18,447 bases of DNA from assembly GCA_934644775.1 (NCBI GenBank), contig CAKUDB010000030.1, positions 1 through 18,447 of the forward strand, written 5' to 3'. Positions 7,812 through 16,220 of this stretch are shown piece after piece. This stretch comes from an uncultured bacterium (GTDB lineage: Bacteria > Vulcanimicrobiota > Xenobia > Xenobiales > Xenobiaceae). Below the pieces are notes generated by a model. The model did no database searches, had not been told where the DNA came from, and worked only from the letters and a program-made list of their open reading frames with translations. A program made the position numbers and the translations under genes. How positions within the stretch are numbered: the first letter of the stretch is position 1; every line of letters starts with the position of its first letter.

Positions 7812-9506
7812 ATGTCTGACAATATGGGATACGTCCCCCCTACAGTTTCTCCGGTATGCAACATGATTTTAGAACGCTTGGAACGGGCACACGCGGGCGA
7901 CTTCGATTTACAGTCCTTAGCCCTGATTGTGGTTGAACAATTGGCTATTGTTGACAGAACTCAAAAAGAAGTAGTTGCCAAATTGGAAGAAGGCGGCAAT
8001 GAGTGTTTAGAAGTAGCTCCTGGTATTATAGAGGAAGTAAAAGCTTCTTTGGACGATTATTGCTCAGGATTACGCGATATTCTCACTTATATCGAAACTA
8101 AGGATGAAGAGGCTTGCCGAAGGGCTGCCAATATTGTTCTTAATGTTGGCCTCAACGGACGCTTGATCTTTGAAGGTTACAGCCGCGAAGAAGGGGAGAT
8201 GGGCCCGACCAACATGCCTATGATTAACGTGTTGGTTCGTCTCTGTGACGGTTTTGTTCAGGAAGCTGTTACTAAAGCGGCTATCGAGCGCACTATTGTC
8301 AATATTTATGTTAATGCCAGAGTTGCAGCCAGCGATGTTACTTCCAACGAAGAGGCTAACGAGTACCAAAAAGAAAGCTTGATGGGAGCTTACTGCGACT
8401 TTGCTGATACCGTTTTAGAGCTTCGCTCCGTTTTGGACAACGGCCCCCAGGCTATGCAGCCCTACCTCGAAGATATTGTCAATGCCGGTACTTCTTTGCG
8501 CCAATCGGTAGAAAATTTCACTATGGATTTGGCCACCAAAGGGGATAGTAAACTTCCTCAGGTAAATTTAATTATCAACCTGGCTAAGTCTTGGAAAAAT
8601 GGTCGCCTCGACGATGAAGCTTTCCTCAAGTCCTTAGAGCAATTCCGCACTAATATCGACGATTTATGGCGCGAGATTGAGTCTTTGGTGGCTATTCCCA
8701 ACGACTGTGAACAAATCGGTGAGCAAATGGTCAGTTGTCGAACCGCTTTCGAAGATCATTTCAAAGCTATCGATATGTTAGAAAATACTGTTCACGGTCA
8801 AGGAGACAATTTTGATGCTGCCCTTGCTTTACTTTTAAAAGCTGCCGACGAGCTTTATGCCAGCAAAGAGGGCTTCGATAGCATAGGCGAGCAAGCTGAT
8901 AAGGTGCCTTGCATCCATTGTGGAACTTACAACGATCCTGGCAATCGTTCTTGCTCCAATTGTGGGGCTCGTTTGCTTAATTCTACTATGGACAGTTCTA
9001 GGCACACTTCCACTATGGAAATTCAGGAAGAGGGCGGACAGGTACAATATGGCGGTGAGTTAGTTATGACCAAGAATTTGGTGGCCGTCTTTGAAGCTGT
9101 TAATAAAGTTGCCGAAGGTAGAATTTCCGACGAGGAATATAGTGAAGTACTCGATTGGTTCCGCAACTTAGTTGAAGAGAATTTGATCAACTTACCTCCC
9201 GAGCCCGAACTTGACGGCTCTGGCCTCAACGAGGAAGAACTTGAGCAGCTTCACGTTATTGAAACTCAAATTGCCAATAGTCGAGCCGAGATCGATACTG
9301 GAGCTAGAGCTATGCTCGAAGCGATAGAGCATTTACGTAAGTTCACAGAAGACGACAATTCTCTCAATTTAGTAGAGGGTGTGCGTGAGTTGCGTGACGC
9401 TTCGATTAAGGTACAGCGTGGGGCTAAAGAGATTGACGAGCTGGTCAAAGCCTGCCGCATCCAAGCTGGTCTTCCTGCCGAAGATGAAGAGACTAGTGAA
9501 GAGTAA
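7812..9506 (+). CDS. Unrecognised helical protein with central zinc ribbon
   Basis: I do not recognise the family. The 564-aa product is acidic, strongly helical and has no signal peptide or membrane segment, so it is probably cytosolic. A four-cysteine zinc ribbon sits at residues 367-384 (CIHC, 10 residues, CSNC). Around it a similar helical motif, roughly a hydrophobic helix ending in G-x-[IFL]-[SD]-[DL]-[EQ] followed by an amphipathic helix, appears three times: about 21-50, 255-287 and 425-455. This suggests three related helical modules, two before and one after the ribbon. The start is secure (AGGAGG at 7796-7801, 10 bases before the ATG). The gene heads a compact run with an S4 RNA-binding protein 7 bases downstream and a SpoU methyltransferase, so a ribosome or RNA-linked role is conceivable, but this is inference from context only. 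Confidence 0.85.
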   Translation: MSDNMGYVPPTVSPVCNMILERLERAHAGDFDLQSLALIVVEQLAIVDRTQKEVVAKLEEGGNECLEVAPGIIEEVKASLDDYCSGLRDILTYIETKDEEACRRAANIVLNVGLNGRLIFEGYSREEGEMGPTNMPMINVLVRLCDGFVQEAVTKAAIERTIVNIYVNARVAASDVTSNEEANEYQKESLMGAYCDFADTVLELRSVLDNGPQAMQPYLEDIVNAGTSLRQSVENFTMDLATKGDSKLPQVNLIINLAKSWKNGRLDDEAFLKSLEQFRTNIDDLWREIESLVAIPNDCEQIGEQMVSCRTAFEDHFKAIDMLENTVHGQGDNFDAALALLLKAADELYASKEGFDSIGEQADKVPCIHCGTYNDPGNRSCSNCGARLLNSTMDSSRHTSTMEIQEEGGQVQYGGELVMTKNLVAVFEAVNKVAEGRISDEEYSEVLDWFRNLVEENLINLPPEPELDGSGLNEEELEQLHVIETQIANSRAEIDTGARAMLEAIEHLRKFTEDDNSLNLVEGVRELRDASIKVQRGAKEIDELVKACRIQAGLPAEDEETSEE

Positions 9507-9513
9507 GGTTGTA

Positions 9514-9756
9514 ATGACAGATTTTTCTAATACTGAAGAGTCTGTAAGCCCCGAGCGGATTCGCTTGGGGCAATTCCTTAAACTGGCTGGGTTGGTAGGT
9601 ACTGGTGGTGAGGGAAAGATGCTCATTCAGCAAGGACTAGTTAGTGTCAATGGCGAGCCCTGTTTCCAGCGTGGTTGCCATCTCGATCCTTCCGATGTTG
9701 TAGAGTTGGAAGGGCGAAAATATTTAGTATCAGATTTTACCGATTATGAGTTTTGA
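9514..9756 (+). CDS. Small S4-domain RNA-binding protein (YaaA/YbcJ type)
   Basis: An 80-aa protein consisting almost entirely of one S4 RNA-binding domain (about residues 16-72). The pattern RIRLGQFLKLAGLVGTGGEG, then GLVSVNGEP and DVVELEG, matches the small stand-alone S4 proteins represented by B. subtilis YaaA and E. coli YbcJ, which are thought to bind structured RNA. The ATG at 9514 gives the usual family size and has an AAGG five bases upstream. The reading frame is open further upstream, but only inside the preceding gene. It begins 7 bases after the zinc-ribbon gene and overlaps the next gene by 11 bases, which points to translational coupling with the methyltransferase. Confidence 0.9.
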   Translation: MTDFSNTEESVSPERIRLGQFLKLAGLVGTGGEGKMLIQQGLVSVNGEPCFQRGCHLDPSDVVELEGRKYLVSDFTDYEF

Positions 9757-10537
9757 ACTTATAGGGCGGCACAGTCGCCTAGTTAAAGAGATAAAGCGTC
9801 TCGATTCTCCCAGCCATCGCTTGGAGACCGGACGCTTCTTAGTTGAGGGTGTAAGAGTTATAGAAGAATTACTTTCTTCCAACTTAGATATTATCCATTT
9901 GCTTATTTCCGAGCGTTTGTTAGCTTCCGAAGTTGGTCAGTGGGCTCAAGAAGTTCAGAGAAAGCGCCCCGGAGTTTCGGTTTGGATCGCCGCCGATTCC
10001 CTTATGCAGGATTTGTCTTGTGCCAAAACTAGCCAAGGTATTTTGGCCGTAGTAGAATTGCCTGAGATAAAAGCGGAAGATATATTACAAGTTTCTCGCC
10101 TTTTAGTTTTGAGTCAAGTCCAGGATCCCGGCAATGTGGGCACCTTGATCCGCTCCGGCTTAGCTTTCGGTTTTGAAGCGGCGCTTATTTGTGGCGGGGC
10201 CGATCCTTTTAATGCTAGGGCTGTACGCTCTGCGGCTGGTGGCCTGTTCCATATGCCAGTTTTGCGTATAGATGAGCATGATTTAGACTCTTGGAGTCAG
10301 GATCTTAGAGATGAGGGGTTTACTTTAATTACTGCCGAGGCTCACGGCGGCCAAAATATTAAAGATATAACTTTCCCTACTAAATCAGCGCTTATCTTGG
10401 GGGCTGAGGTAAAAGGTGTCGATAAATCCTGGCGTAGCAAAGAGCACATAAAGGTGCATATTCCTTTGTCAGCCAAAAGCGAATCTCTCAATGTAGCTGC
10501 AGCTGGCGCGGTAATTATGTACGAAATGGCTCGCTAA
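9746..10537 (+). CDS. SpoU/TrmH-family RNA 2'-O-methyltransferase
   Basis: Transfers a methyl group from SAM to a ribose 2'-OH in rRNA or tRNA. This 263-aa product has the length of the RlmB-like branch. An N-terminal substrate-binding domain (about 1-105, including GRFLVEGVRVIEE) is followed by the knotted SPOUT domain with all three motifs: QDPGNVGTLIR (126-136, with the conserved Asn and Arg), LILGAEVKGVDKS (216-228) and IPLSAKSESLNVAAA (239-253). The exact target cannot be assigned from sequence. The ATG at 9746 overlaps the end of the S4 gene by 11 bases in another frame and has no clear Shine-Dalgarno, consistent with coupled translation. The downstream 159 bases (10538-10696) contain no obvious terminator. 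Confidence 0.92.
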   Translation: MSFELIGRHSRLVKEIKRLDSPSHRLETGRFLVEGVRVIEELLSSNLDIIHLLISERLLASEVGQWAQEVQRKRPGVSVWIAADSLMQDLSCAKTSQGILAVVELPEIKAEDILQVSRLLVLSQVQDPGNVGTLIRSGLAFGFEAALICGGADPFNARAVRSAAGGLFHMPVLRIDEHDLDSWSQDLRDEGFTLITAEAHGGQNIKDITFPTKSALILGAEVKGVDKSWRSKEHIKVHIPLSAKSESLNVAAAGAVIMYEMAR

Positions 10538-10696
10538 AGGGCCAGAATTAGTTCTTTTGTACGCTAAAATATTGTCACCTTCACAAGCAACGTATCGATA
10601 AAAAATAGTATTAGCTTTTTAGTGGGTATATTGGTTCTGTTGGCGAAAGGGTCGGCTCTTTTGGATTGATCTATTCTACCTAGAGCGTGAGGATTT

Positions 10697-11527
10697 ATGG
10701 TTGATATAAGGCGTAGTTTGACTGCAGTCGCTTTGGCTTGTCTCTTAGGGTGTTCTTGTTTAGGAACTGCTGCAGCCGAGCCTGCTCAAGGAAATGGCCC
10801 CAAGGGTAAGCAAACTGTCACTTTAAATTCCGATCGCGGCGACTATAGTGAGAAAGAAAAGTTAGTCAGACTTATAGGCAATGTCAAATTCACTTGTCAA
10901 GATGCCGTTATGACTTCTTCCTTTGCCAAATATCACACGGACACCCAAGTTGCCGATTTCCAGGGTAATATCCGGCTAACTCAGCCGGGTACTTCCGTCA
11001 CTGGACAATCTTTGCGCGTCTATTATGGTAATCAAAGGGCTATTTTTAAAGGCGGAGTTAAAGTCGTCTCTACTAAATTTAAGTTACAAGATGGCCAGGA
11101 TCTATCCAAAAATAGTACCGAACCTGCTTATTTGGAAGCGGACGAATTTGAATATAACTGGGCTCAGGGGATTGGCTACGCTAAAGGGAATATCCGTTTC
11201 CGTCAGGGGGCGCGTAAAGTCTTTGCTGATACAGCTAAATATGATCGAGTTGCTTCCAATATAGAAATGGCAGGCAATGTACGCTTAGAAAATGGGAATA
11301 ACGATTGGCTCTCTAGTCAGAGGGTAAGTGTCGATTTAACGACCAACAAAGTGCAAGCTGCCGGTAAAGTTATAGGGCGCTTTTTAATTGAAGATTCAAT
11401 TGGAAGTGAAGACTCCAAACATTCTCAATCAGAATTACCCCAACCGAGTCTGATTGAGCCTGAAAGAGATGGACTAATCCCGCAATCAGCTGAGCAAGTT
11501 GAGCCTTTAGATTATCCCAATTTGTAA
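10697..11527 (+). CDS. LptA/OstA-like periplasmic envelope protein
   Basis: A 276-aa exported protein with the beta-jellyroll repeat pattern of LptA/OstA, the periplasmic bridge that carries lipopolysaccharide to the outer membrane. Motifs of the form G-[NGK]-[VI] recur at about 61, 90, 119, 164, 193 and 223, usually 25-45 residues apart, as expected for a stack of beta turns. The N-terminus (RR, then hydrophobic residues about 8-23) is a signal peptide. Cleavage could follow AAA at 25-27, or C19 in LLGC could serve as a lipoprotein site; the sequence does not decide. The tail after 235 is Ser/Glu/Pro-rich and probably disordered. A GAGG lies a few bases before the ATG. Whether it works in LPS transport or in another glycolipid system is not shown; no lptB or lptC is nearby in this window. 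Confidence 0.78.
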   Translation: MVDIRRSLTAVALACLLGCSCLGTAAAEPAQGNGPKGKQTVTLNSDRGDYSEKEKLVRLIGNVKFTCQDAVMTSSFAKYHTDTQVADFQGNIRLTQPGTSVTGQSLRVYYGNQRAIFKGGVKVVSTKFKLQDGQDLSKNSTEPAYLEADEFEYNWAQGIGYAKGNIRFRQGARKVFADTAKYDRVASNIEMAGNVRLENGNNDWLSSQRVSVDLTTNKVQAAGKVIGRFLIEDSIGSEDSKHSQSELPQPSLIEPERDGLIPQSAEQVEPLDYPNL

Positions 11528-11547
11528 TTTTTTGAAGTCGTAAAAAA

Positions 11548-13545
11548 ATGAACAGATATTTCCACTATGCTTTTATTCTGCTGAGTTTAACCCTATTAGG
11601 CTCCCAGCCTGTTGCTGCTCAAAACGAAGAGGAGTTTTTTGTGCCTCCTCATCCTGTCAATACTATTCACGATTCTATAAATAAGGCGGAAGAAGACCCC
11701 AAAATAGAAGATTCTGACCAGATTAAAAGCCAGGAGTCGCTCCCTATAAGTGAACCTTCCGCCCCAATAAAGGTATCTGAAGATAAGTTTACTCCCGATT
11801 CTCCCACTATCGAAACTGATTTAGAACAGGAAAACAAGTCGGAATATAAGCCACAAATAAAAATTGCTCCTCAAAAATCTAAGCCTTCTGCGCTAGATAC
11901 TTCAGCTGCCTCTATAAAGACTCTTATTCCACCTTATCAAGGGCTATTTAATATCTATTCTGGCTTATTGCAAGCTAAAAATGGTGCCTCTCTAGATAAA
12001 GATACCTTAAATAAGCTCGAACAACTTTGCTCCCAAGAGCCAGAAAGTGACATTTATGTTAGAGCTTATGCTGCCCACATCAAAGTCAGGGGAGCTATGG
12101 TAGCTTCAGGGCGAGGAAATTTATCAGAACATCTAGTTAAATCGGCAGAGCGTGATTTAGCATTTGTCGACGATTGGCTAAAAATTTACGGACGACGCAA
12201 TACTGTACATGGTTTTATTGAGCCGGCTTGGTTACATGGTCGCGTAGACGCTGCTTCTCAAGCTATACTGGCTTTATGTCTTTTGGAAAATTATCGTCCC
12301 CAGGCGGGTAGGCGTGACAAAATAGCTAAGTTAGCCGATGGTTTAGTGACGGCTATGCGCCCAGATACTAAGCAATATCCTCATGGCGCTCATCTCTCTT
12401 ATGTTACTGAAGAAAACAGAGAACGCACTTACCAAGTTCCTCAAGAAGATAAAAAAGTAGCTGGTATTACCCTCTATCCAGAGAGACAATATGCTGCTAT
12501 GGCCTTAGCTAAAGCGGCTCAACTTCTTAAAAATGATGAATTTAAGGCCTCGGCTGAAAAAGAAGGCTTAGGATTATTAGCTAAGTTGGCTTTAAGTGGC
12601 CAAGTCCCTTACTGTTTGGCACCGCGTCCTGAAAAAGAAGTTAGCTCTATTTTAGGTACAGTAGCTCTGGTAGAGAATTTGTTGACTCTAAAAGATTATA
12701 CCGGCAATAATTTATACGGTACTTTGGCTGGCTGTGCTGCTATCGATATCCATAAATTTAACGATCAGGGATCTAATTCTAAAGCTAAAAGTTTAATAAA
12801 TTATTTATTGTCAGCCCATGGCTGTTCCGAATGGATTGGCGCTAAAGATATGTGCCGTCCTTTTACCGGTACCAATGTCGAACTTGAGGCCGGTAAAGCT
12901 GTAGAAAAAGCTTTTGATGTAGCCGATATAAATTATCCCGGCGGTACTCCCGGTCAGTTCGTAGTAGTGGGGCGGGATAATATGTTTTGGATGCGCTTTG
13001 ATGTTGAGCGCGACGATCCTTATTACTTCTCTATGGACTTTTTGAAGAGCAGCTTCTCCGGCGCTTTAGTTTCCGTTATGGTTCGTATTGACGGAGACCA
13101 GATTTTTAGGGTCAATTTAGGTGGAGCTACCGACGATCCTTATGTAGATAGCGTCTTTATCAATGGTCCGCGCCCTTTGCGTCAGGGGCCGCATTCTGTG
13201 GGGGTACGCTTTGCCGGTCTACTTATGAAGAGTCCGGCCATTTTAGATTCTATTGTTGTCGATCCGGCTATTGGCAGACGTTGGGTTAAATTGAGTGACG
13301 GCAGAGCTAGAATGATTATGCACTCTATATCTGATCAAGTTCTCAAAACCCGTATGCAAGAATTAGAAGAAAAAGGTGCCGAATCTCCGATTTGGACGCT
13401 GGTTGAAGGAACGGGAACTCCGGCAGTTAAACAATTAAGTAACGATAGACGGGGACACGCTTGGCTCGAAATGCCTGCCGGCGGTACGGCTGTTTTGGAA
13501 TGGTCCAATGGTAGCATACCTAACTTGGTACTTGATGAGGATTAA
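11548..13545 (+). CDS. Secreted protein with alpha/alpha-toroid-like and beta-sandwich parts
   Basis: I do not recognise the family. The 665-aa product starts with a clear signal peptide (1-24, VAA before QN), followed by a charged, Pro/Ser-rich linker (about 25-125). Residues about 128-425 are regularly spaced helices with short loops (including PAWLHGRVDAASQAILALC and PERQYAAMALAKAAQLL), resembling the alpha/alpha barrels of polysaccharide lyases and glycoside hydrolases. Residues about 465-575 look like a beta-sandwich, ending in a further beta-rich segment. No catalytic motif could be assigned, so enzyme activity is a guess. The gene lies 20 bases after the LptA-like gene, probably in the same transcript; its Shine-Dalgarno is weak. 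An envelope or extracellular polysaccharide role fits both structure and position. Confidence 0.82.
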   Translation: MNRYFHYAFILLSLTLLGSQPVAAQNEEEFFVPPHPVNTIHDSINKAEEDPKIEDSDQIKSQESLPISEPSAPIKVSEDKFTPDSPTIETDLEQENKSEYKPQIKIAPQKSKPSALDTSAASIKTLIPPYQGLFNIYSGLLQAKNGASLDKDTLNKLEQLCSQEPESDIYVRAYAAHIKVRGAMVASGRGNLSEHLVKSAERDLAFVDDWLKIYGRRNTVHGFIEPAWLHGRVDAASQAILALCLLENYRPQAGRRDKIAKLADGLVTAMRPDTKQYPHGAHLSYVTEENRERTYQVPQEDKKVAGITLYPERQYAAMALAKAAQLLKNDEFKASAEKEGLGLLAKLALSGQVPYCLAPRPEKEVSSILGTVALVENLLTLKDYTGNNLYGTLAGCAAIDIHKFNDQGSNSKAKSLINYLLSAHGCSEWIGAKDMCRPFTGTNVELEAGKAVEKAFDVADINYPGGTPGQFVVVGRDNMFWMRFDVERDDPYYFSMDFLKSSFSGALVSVMVRIDGDQIFRVNLGGATDDPYVDSVFINGPRPLRQGPHSVGVRFAGLLMKSPAILDSIVVDPAIGRRWVKLSDGRARMIMHSISDQVLKTRMQELEEKGAESPIWTLVEGTGTPAVKQLSNDRRGHAWLEMPAGGTAVLEWSNGSIPNLVLDED

Positions 13546-13682
13546 GCGAATAGCCGATCTTTCGATAGTATCTAGAGTAGTTAGGAAGGTTGAAGCCTTT
13601 CACTGCGTCTATCTTTTTTCCGGCTCAAATTTTGCCGTTAAAAAAGACAAAAGTTGGGCCTTACATCTGTGTTGGTAAGCTC

Positions 13683-14507
13683 ATGCTAAATTTAACTGAA
13701 TCATCTAATCCGTTAAGTCTGCATTTAGATAAGATGGCACCTCTGGAGTTAGTGCAACTTATGAACAGCGAAGACGCTAAAGCTGTCCAGGCTGTTGAGG
13801 CAGCTTTGCCTACTATTGCTGAATGTATAAAAGCTATTGCCGATAAATTAAAGGACGGAGGGCGTCTTTTTTACTTCGGAGCCGGTACTAGCGGTCGTTT
13901 GGGGGTATTAGATGCTGCCGAATGTCCTCCTACTTTTGGCACCGATCCCCAACAGGTGCAAGCTATCATTGCCGGCGGCTCCAGCGCTTTAGTAAAAGCG
14001 GTAGAAAATGCCGAAGATGATAGGGAAGCTGCTTATACTGAACTTAGTCGGCGCTCTATAAACTCTGGAGATTTTGCTATCGGTATAACCGCCTCTGGGA
14101 GTACGCCTTTTGTCTTAGGTGGTTTGCAGCAATTGCGTAAAGCTGGGATCAAGACTGGAGCCATCTTTTGTAATCCGGGTGCCCCAGCGGCTGCAAATAC
14201 TGATTTCCCTATTTTGTTGGCTGTGGGACCGGAAGTCTTGCGCGGTTCTACTCGCCTGAAAGCCGGCACGGCTACTAAATTGGCGTTAAATATGATCTCT
14301 ACCGGAGTTATGGTCTCTTTAGGCCATTGTGCAGGCAATATGATGATCGATGTCAGAGCTAGTAATACTAAGTTAGCCAAACGCCAAATTGAAATGGCCG
14401 CCTCTTTGGCTAAGGTCAGTTTCGCCCAAGCCCAACAAGCCCTAAAAGAGGCTGACGGCAATTTGCGTGAAGCTTTGGCCAATTTACAACTAGGACAGCG
14501 AGGATAA
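13683..14507 (+). CDS. murQ: N-acetylmuramic acid 6-phosphate etherase
   Basis: Cleaves the lactyl ether of MurNAc-6-phosphate to give GlcNAc-6-phosphate and D-lactate, a cytosolic step of peptidoglycan recycling. The 274-aa product carries the SIS fold with FGAGTSGRLGVLDAAECPPT (E80, matching E. coli E83) and AVENAEDD (E111, matching E114), followed by ITASGSTPFV, CNPGAP, GSTRLKAGTATKLALNM and a conserved C-terminal helical tail. I chose the ATG at 13683 because MLNLTESSNPLSLHLD aligns with the family N-terminus. Upstream TTG 13590 is unlikely, since an AGGAAGG abuts it with no spacing. The ATG at 13683 has only a weak ribosome site (GGTAAG). It lies 4 bases before the SpoIID-domain gene, suggesting a peptidoglycan unit. 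No MurK-type kinase or PTS is seen here. Confidence 0.95.
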   Translation: MLNLTESSNPLSLHLDKMAPLELVQLMNSEDAKAVQAVEAALPTIAECIKAIADKLKDGGRLFYFGAGTSGRLGVLDAAECPPTFGTDPQQVQAIIAGGSSALVKAVENAEDDREAAYTELSRRSINSGDFAIGITASGSTPFVLGGLQQLRKAGIKTGAIFCNPGAPAAANTDFPILLAVGPEVLRGSTRLKAGTATKLALNMISTGVMVSLGHCAGNMMIDVRASNTKLAKRQIEMAASLAKVSFAQAQQALKEADGNLREALANLQLGQRG

Positions 14508-14511
14508 AGGC

Positions 14512-16140
14512 ATGGTTAGTAATAAACAACGCTTTTTATATAGTTGTATCTTCACCCTTATAGCTTGCTTGATAACTATGTATATTTCTTATGCCAGAAC
14601 TGTCAAGGAGCATAAAGCCAATTCCGCCCTATCTGCCCAAATCCAAGAGCCTAGAGCCGTCTCCAATCAGGAGCCTAGCCACGAAGCCATGTTGGCTTCC
14701 TATATAGAGTCTAGCCAAGATACTAAAAAAGCTTTTTCGCCTGCAACTGAAGTAAAAGTTGGTTTGCCAGATATCCTTGATGAAGCTGAACTTACTGCTC
14801 CTAACGGTATTATCTATCCTGACGGTCAAGCTTCTGTTATAAAAATTCGTCTTATAGCCACTATGTGGAAGAAGATGAGGCTCAATTTTTACGATGAAAA
14901 AGATCGCTTGCTTTTTAACAGTGAAACTCCAGTTACTTTACGGGCTGCTGAAACTTACGGTAATGGTACTGCTTCTTTGGCAGGCGATCCTACTATTTGT
15001 ACTTTAACTTCCGTCAATGTACAAAAAAACTCTCAAGTAACAGCTTCTTATCGCGGTAGTCTAACTTTTGCTATTCGTCCTGGTGAGGATAATGCCCATA
15101 CTATTTCGGTAATCAATACTTTGCCTGTAGAAGACTATCTTAAAGGGGTAGTGCCTAGCGAAGTGCCTGCCCGCTTTGATAATGAAGCTTTAAAAGCTAT
15201 GGCTTGTGTAGCTCGCTCTTATACTTTGTCTAATTTGGGCCGCCATGATAAAGAGGGATACGATCTTTGTTCTGGGGTTCATTGTCATGTTTATGGCGGT
15301 GCAAGTGTTGAAAATGTCAATGTTAATGCCCAAATTGAAGCAACTAAAGGTATTGTAGTTTGTTACAATGAGTTTTTGGCTGATACACGCTATCATGCTG
15401 TCTGTGGTGGTATGGGTGAAAGTATCGAAAATGTATGGGATATGGCTCAGCCGCTCAGTTATTTAGTAGCTTCGAGTGATGCTATCAGTGGTTTATCTTG
15501 GAATAGCGAAGCTCCGGCAGAATATATCTCTGAGTACGATAATAATGGATATATCGATTATTATGCTCCAGAGTCAACTTCGGCTGACCAGAATACCGAG
15601 AATGAAAATAAACCGAGTAAATTGTCTGCTATAGTAGAAAATACTCCTGAATTAGAGACCAGGTTCAGAGCTTTTATCGATAATCCGCCCGAGTCTTATT
15701 GCAAAAATGCTTCCCGTTTTCGTTGGTATGCCGATTTTTCAACTGTAAATTTCCAAAAAATATTAGAGGCTTCTTTGCCTATATTGTGTGGAGCTCAGGT
15801 ATCTGATATTGGTACTTTGACATCTATAGCTGTCACTAAGCGTACTGGTAGTGGTCGCGTAGCCGAATTATCTATTGTCACCGATAAGGGAAGTTTCACT
15901 GTAAAGGGGGATAAGATTCGCTGGTTGACTAGTGGCGGCAAAATCGGCCCTTCCGGTCTAAAGAGCACTTTGTTCTACGTAGACAAGGTAGATACTGGTC
16001 TTGTCATTAAAGGTGGCGGTTGGGGTCATGGTGTCGGTTTATGTCAAGAAGGTGCTCAGGGACGCGCTCAAGCTGGTCAGAGTTATACCGATATTATTAA
16101 GCATTACTATCCTGGTTGTGAATTAAAAATGGCTAGCTGA
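14512..16140 (+). CDS. Membrane-anchored SpoIID/LytB-domain peptidoglycan protein
   Basis: SpoIID-family proteins are lytic transglycosylases acting on glycan strands stripped of stem peptides, or enhancers of amidases. The 542-aa product has an N-terminal membrane segment (about 9-28) that anchors it facing the periplasm. The SpoIID core covers about 200-320: PVEDYLKGVVPSEVP (E217 matches the catalytic Glu of B. subtilis SpoIID), EALKAMACVARSYT, DLCSGVHCHVYGG and YHAVCGGMGE. The family C-terminus GGGWGHGVGLCQEGAQG plus SYTDIIKHYYPG is at about 501-535. C253, C258, H295 and C298 are candidates for the Cys/His metal site described for SpoIID. An acidic, Ser/Asn-rich insert at about 332-378 splits the domain. 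SpoIID-like proteins also occur in non-sporulating bacteria, so spores are not implied. AGGA 7 bases before the ATG supports the start. Confidence 0.9.
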   Translation: MVSNKQRFLYSCIFTLIACLITMYISYARTVKEHKANSALSAQIQEPRAVSNQEPSHEAMLASYIESSQDTKKAFSPATEVKVGLPDILDEAELTAPNGIIYPDGQASVIKIRLIATMWKKMRLNFYDEKDRLLFNSETPVTLRAAETYGNGTASLAGDPTICTLTSVNVQKNSQVTASYRGSLTFAIRPGEDNAHTISVINTLPVEDYLKGVVPSEVPARFDNEALKAMACVARSYTLSNLGRHDKEGYDLCSGVHCHVYGGASVENVNVNAQIEATKGIVVCYNEFLADTRYHAVCGGMGESIENVWDMAQPLSYLVASSDAISGLSWNSEAPAEYISEYDNNGYIDYYAPESTSADQNTENENKPSKLSAIVENTPELETRFRAFIDNPPESYCKNASRFRWYADFSTVNFQKILEASLPILCGAQVSDIGTLTSIAVTKRTGSGRVAELSIVTDKGSFTVKGDKIRWLTSGGKIGPSGLKSTLFYVDKVDTGLVIKGGGWGHGVGLCQEGAQGRAQAGQSYTDIIKHYYPGCELKMAS

Positions 16141-16220
16141 TAGTAATTACATTACTTATATGTTGTTTATCTTCAATCGATTTTGCGAAGCCGAGCTTTG
16201 CTAGAAAAGGGTACCCCTAA

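Noticed and set aside
9379..9513. Upstream in-frame extension of the S4 protein
   Set aside because: It lies wholly inside the zinc-ribbon gene, and small S4 proteins of this type are about 70-80 aa, which matches the ATG at 9514.
13590..13682. N-terminal extension of MurQ from a TTG start
   Set aside because: The added 31 residues do not match the family N-terminus, and the AGGAAGG sequence abuts the TTG with no spacing. The ATG at 13683 aligns the catalytic residues with E. coli numbering with a constant shift of three.
14033..14482. 149-aa open frame on the - strand inside murQ
   Set aside because: It is an antisense shadow of a strongly conserved gene, with no ribosome binding site or recognisable family.
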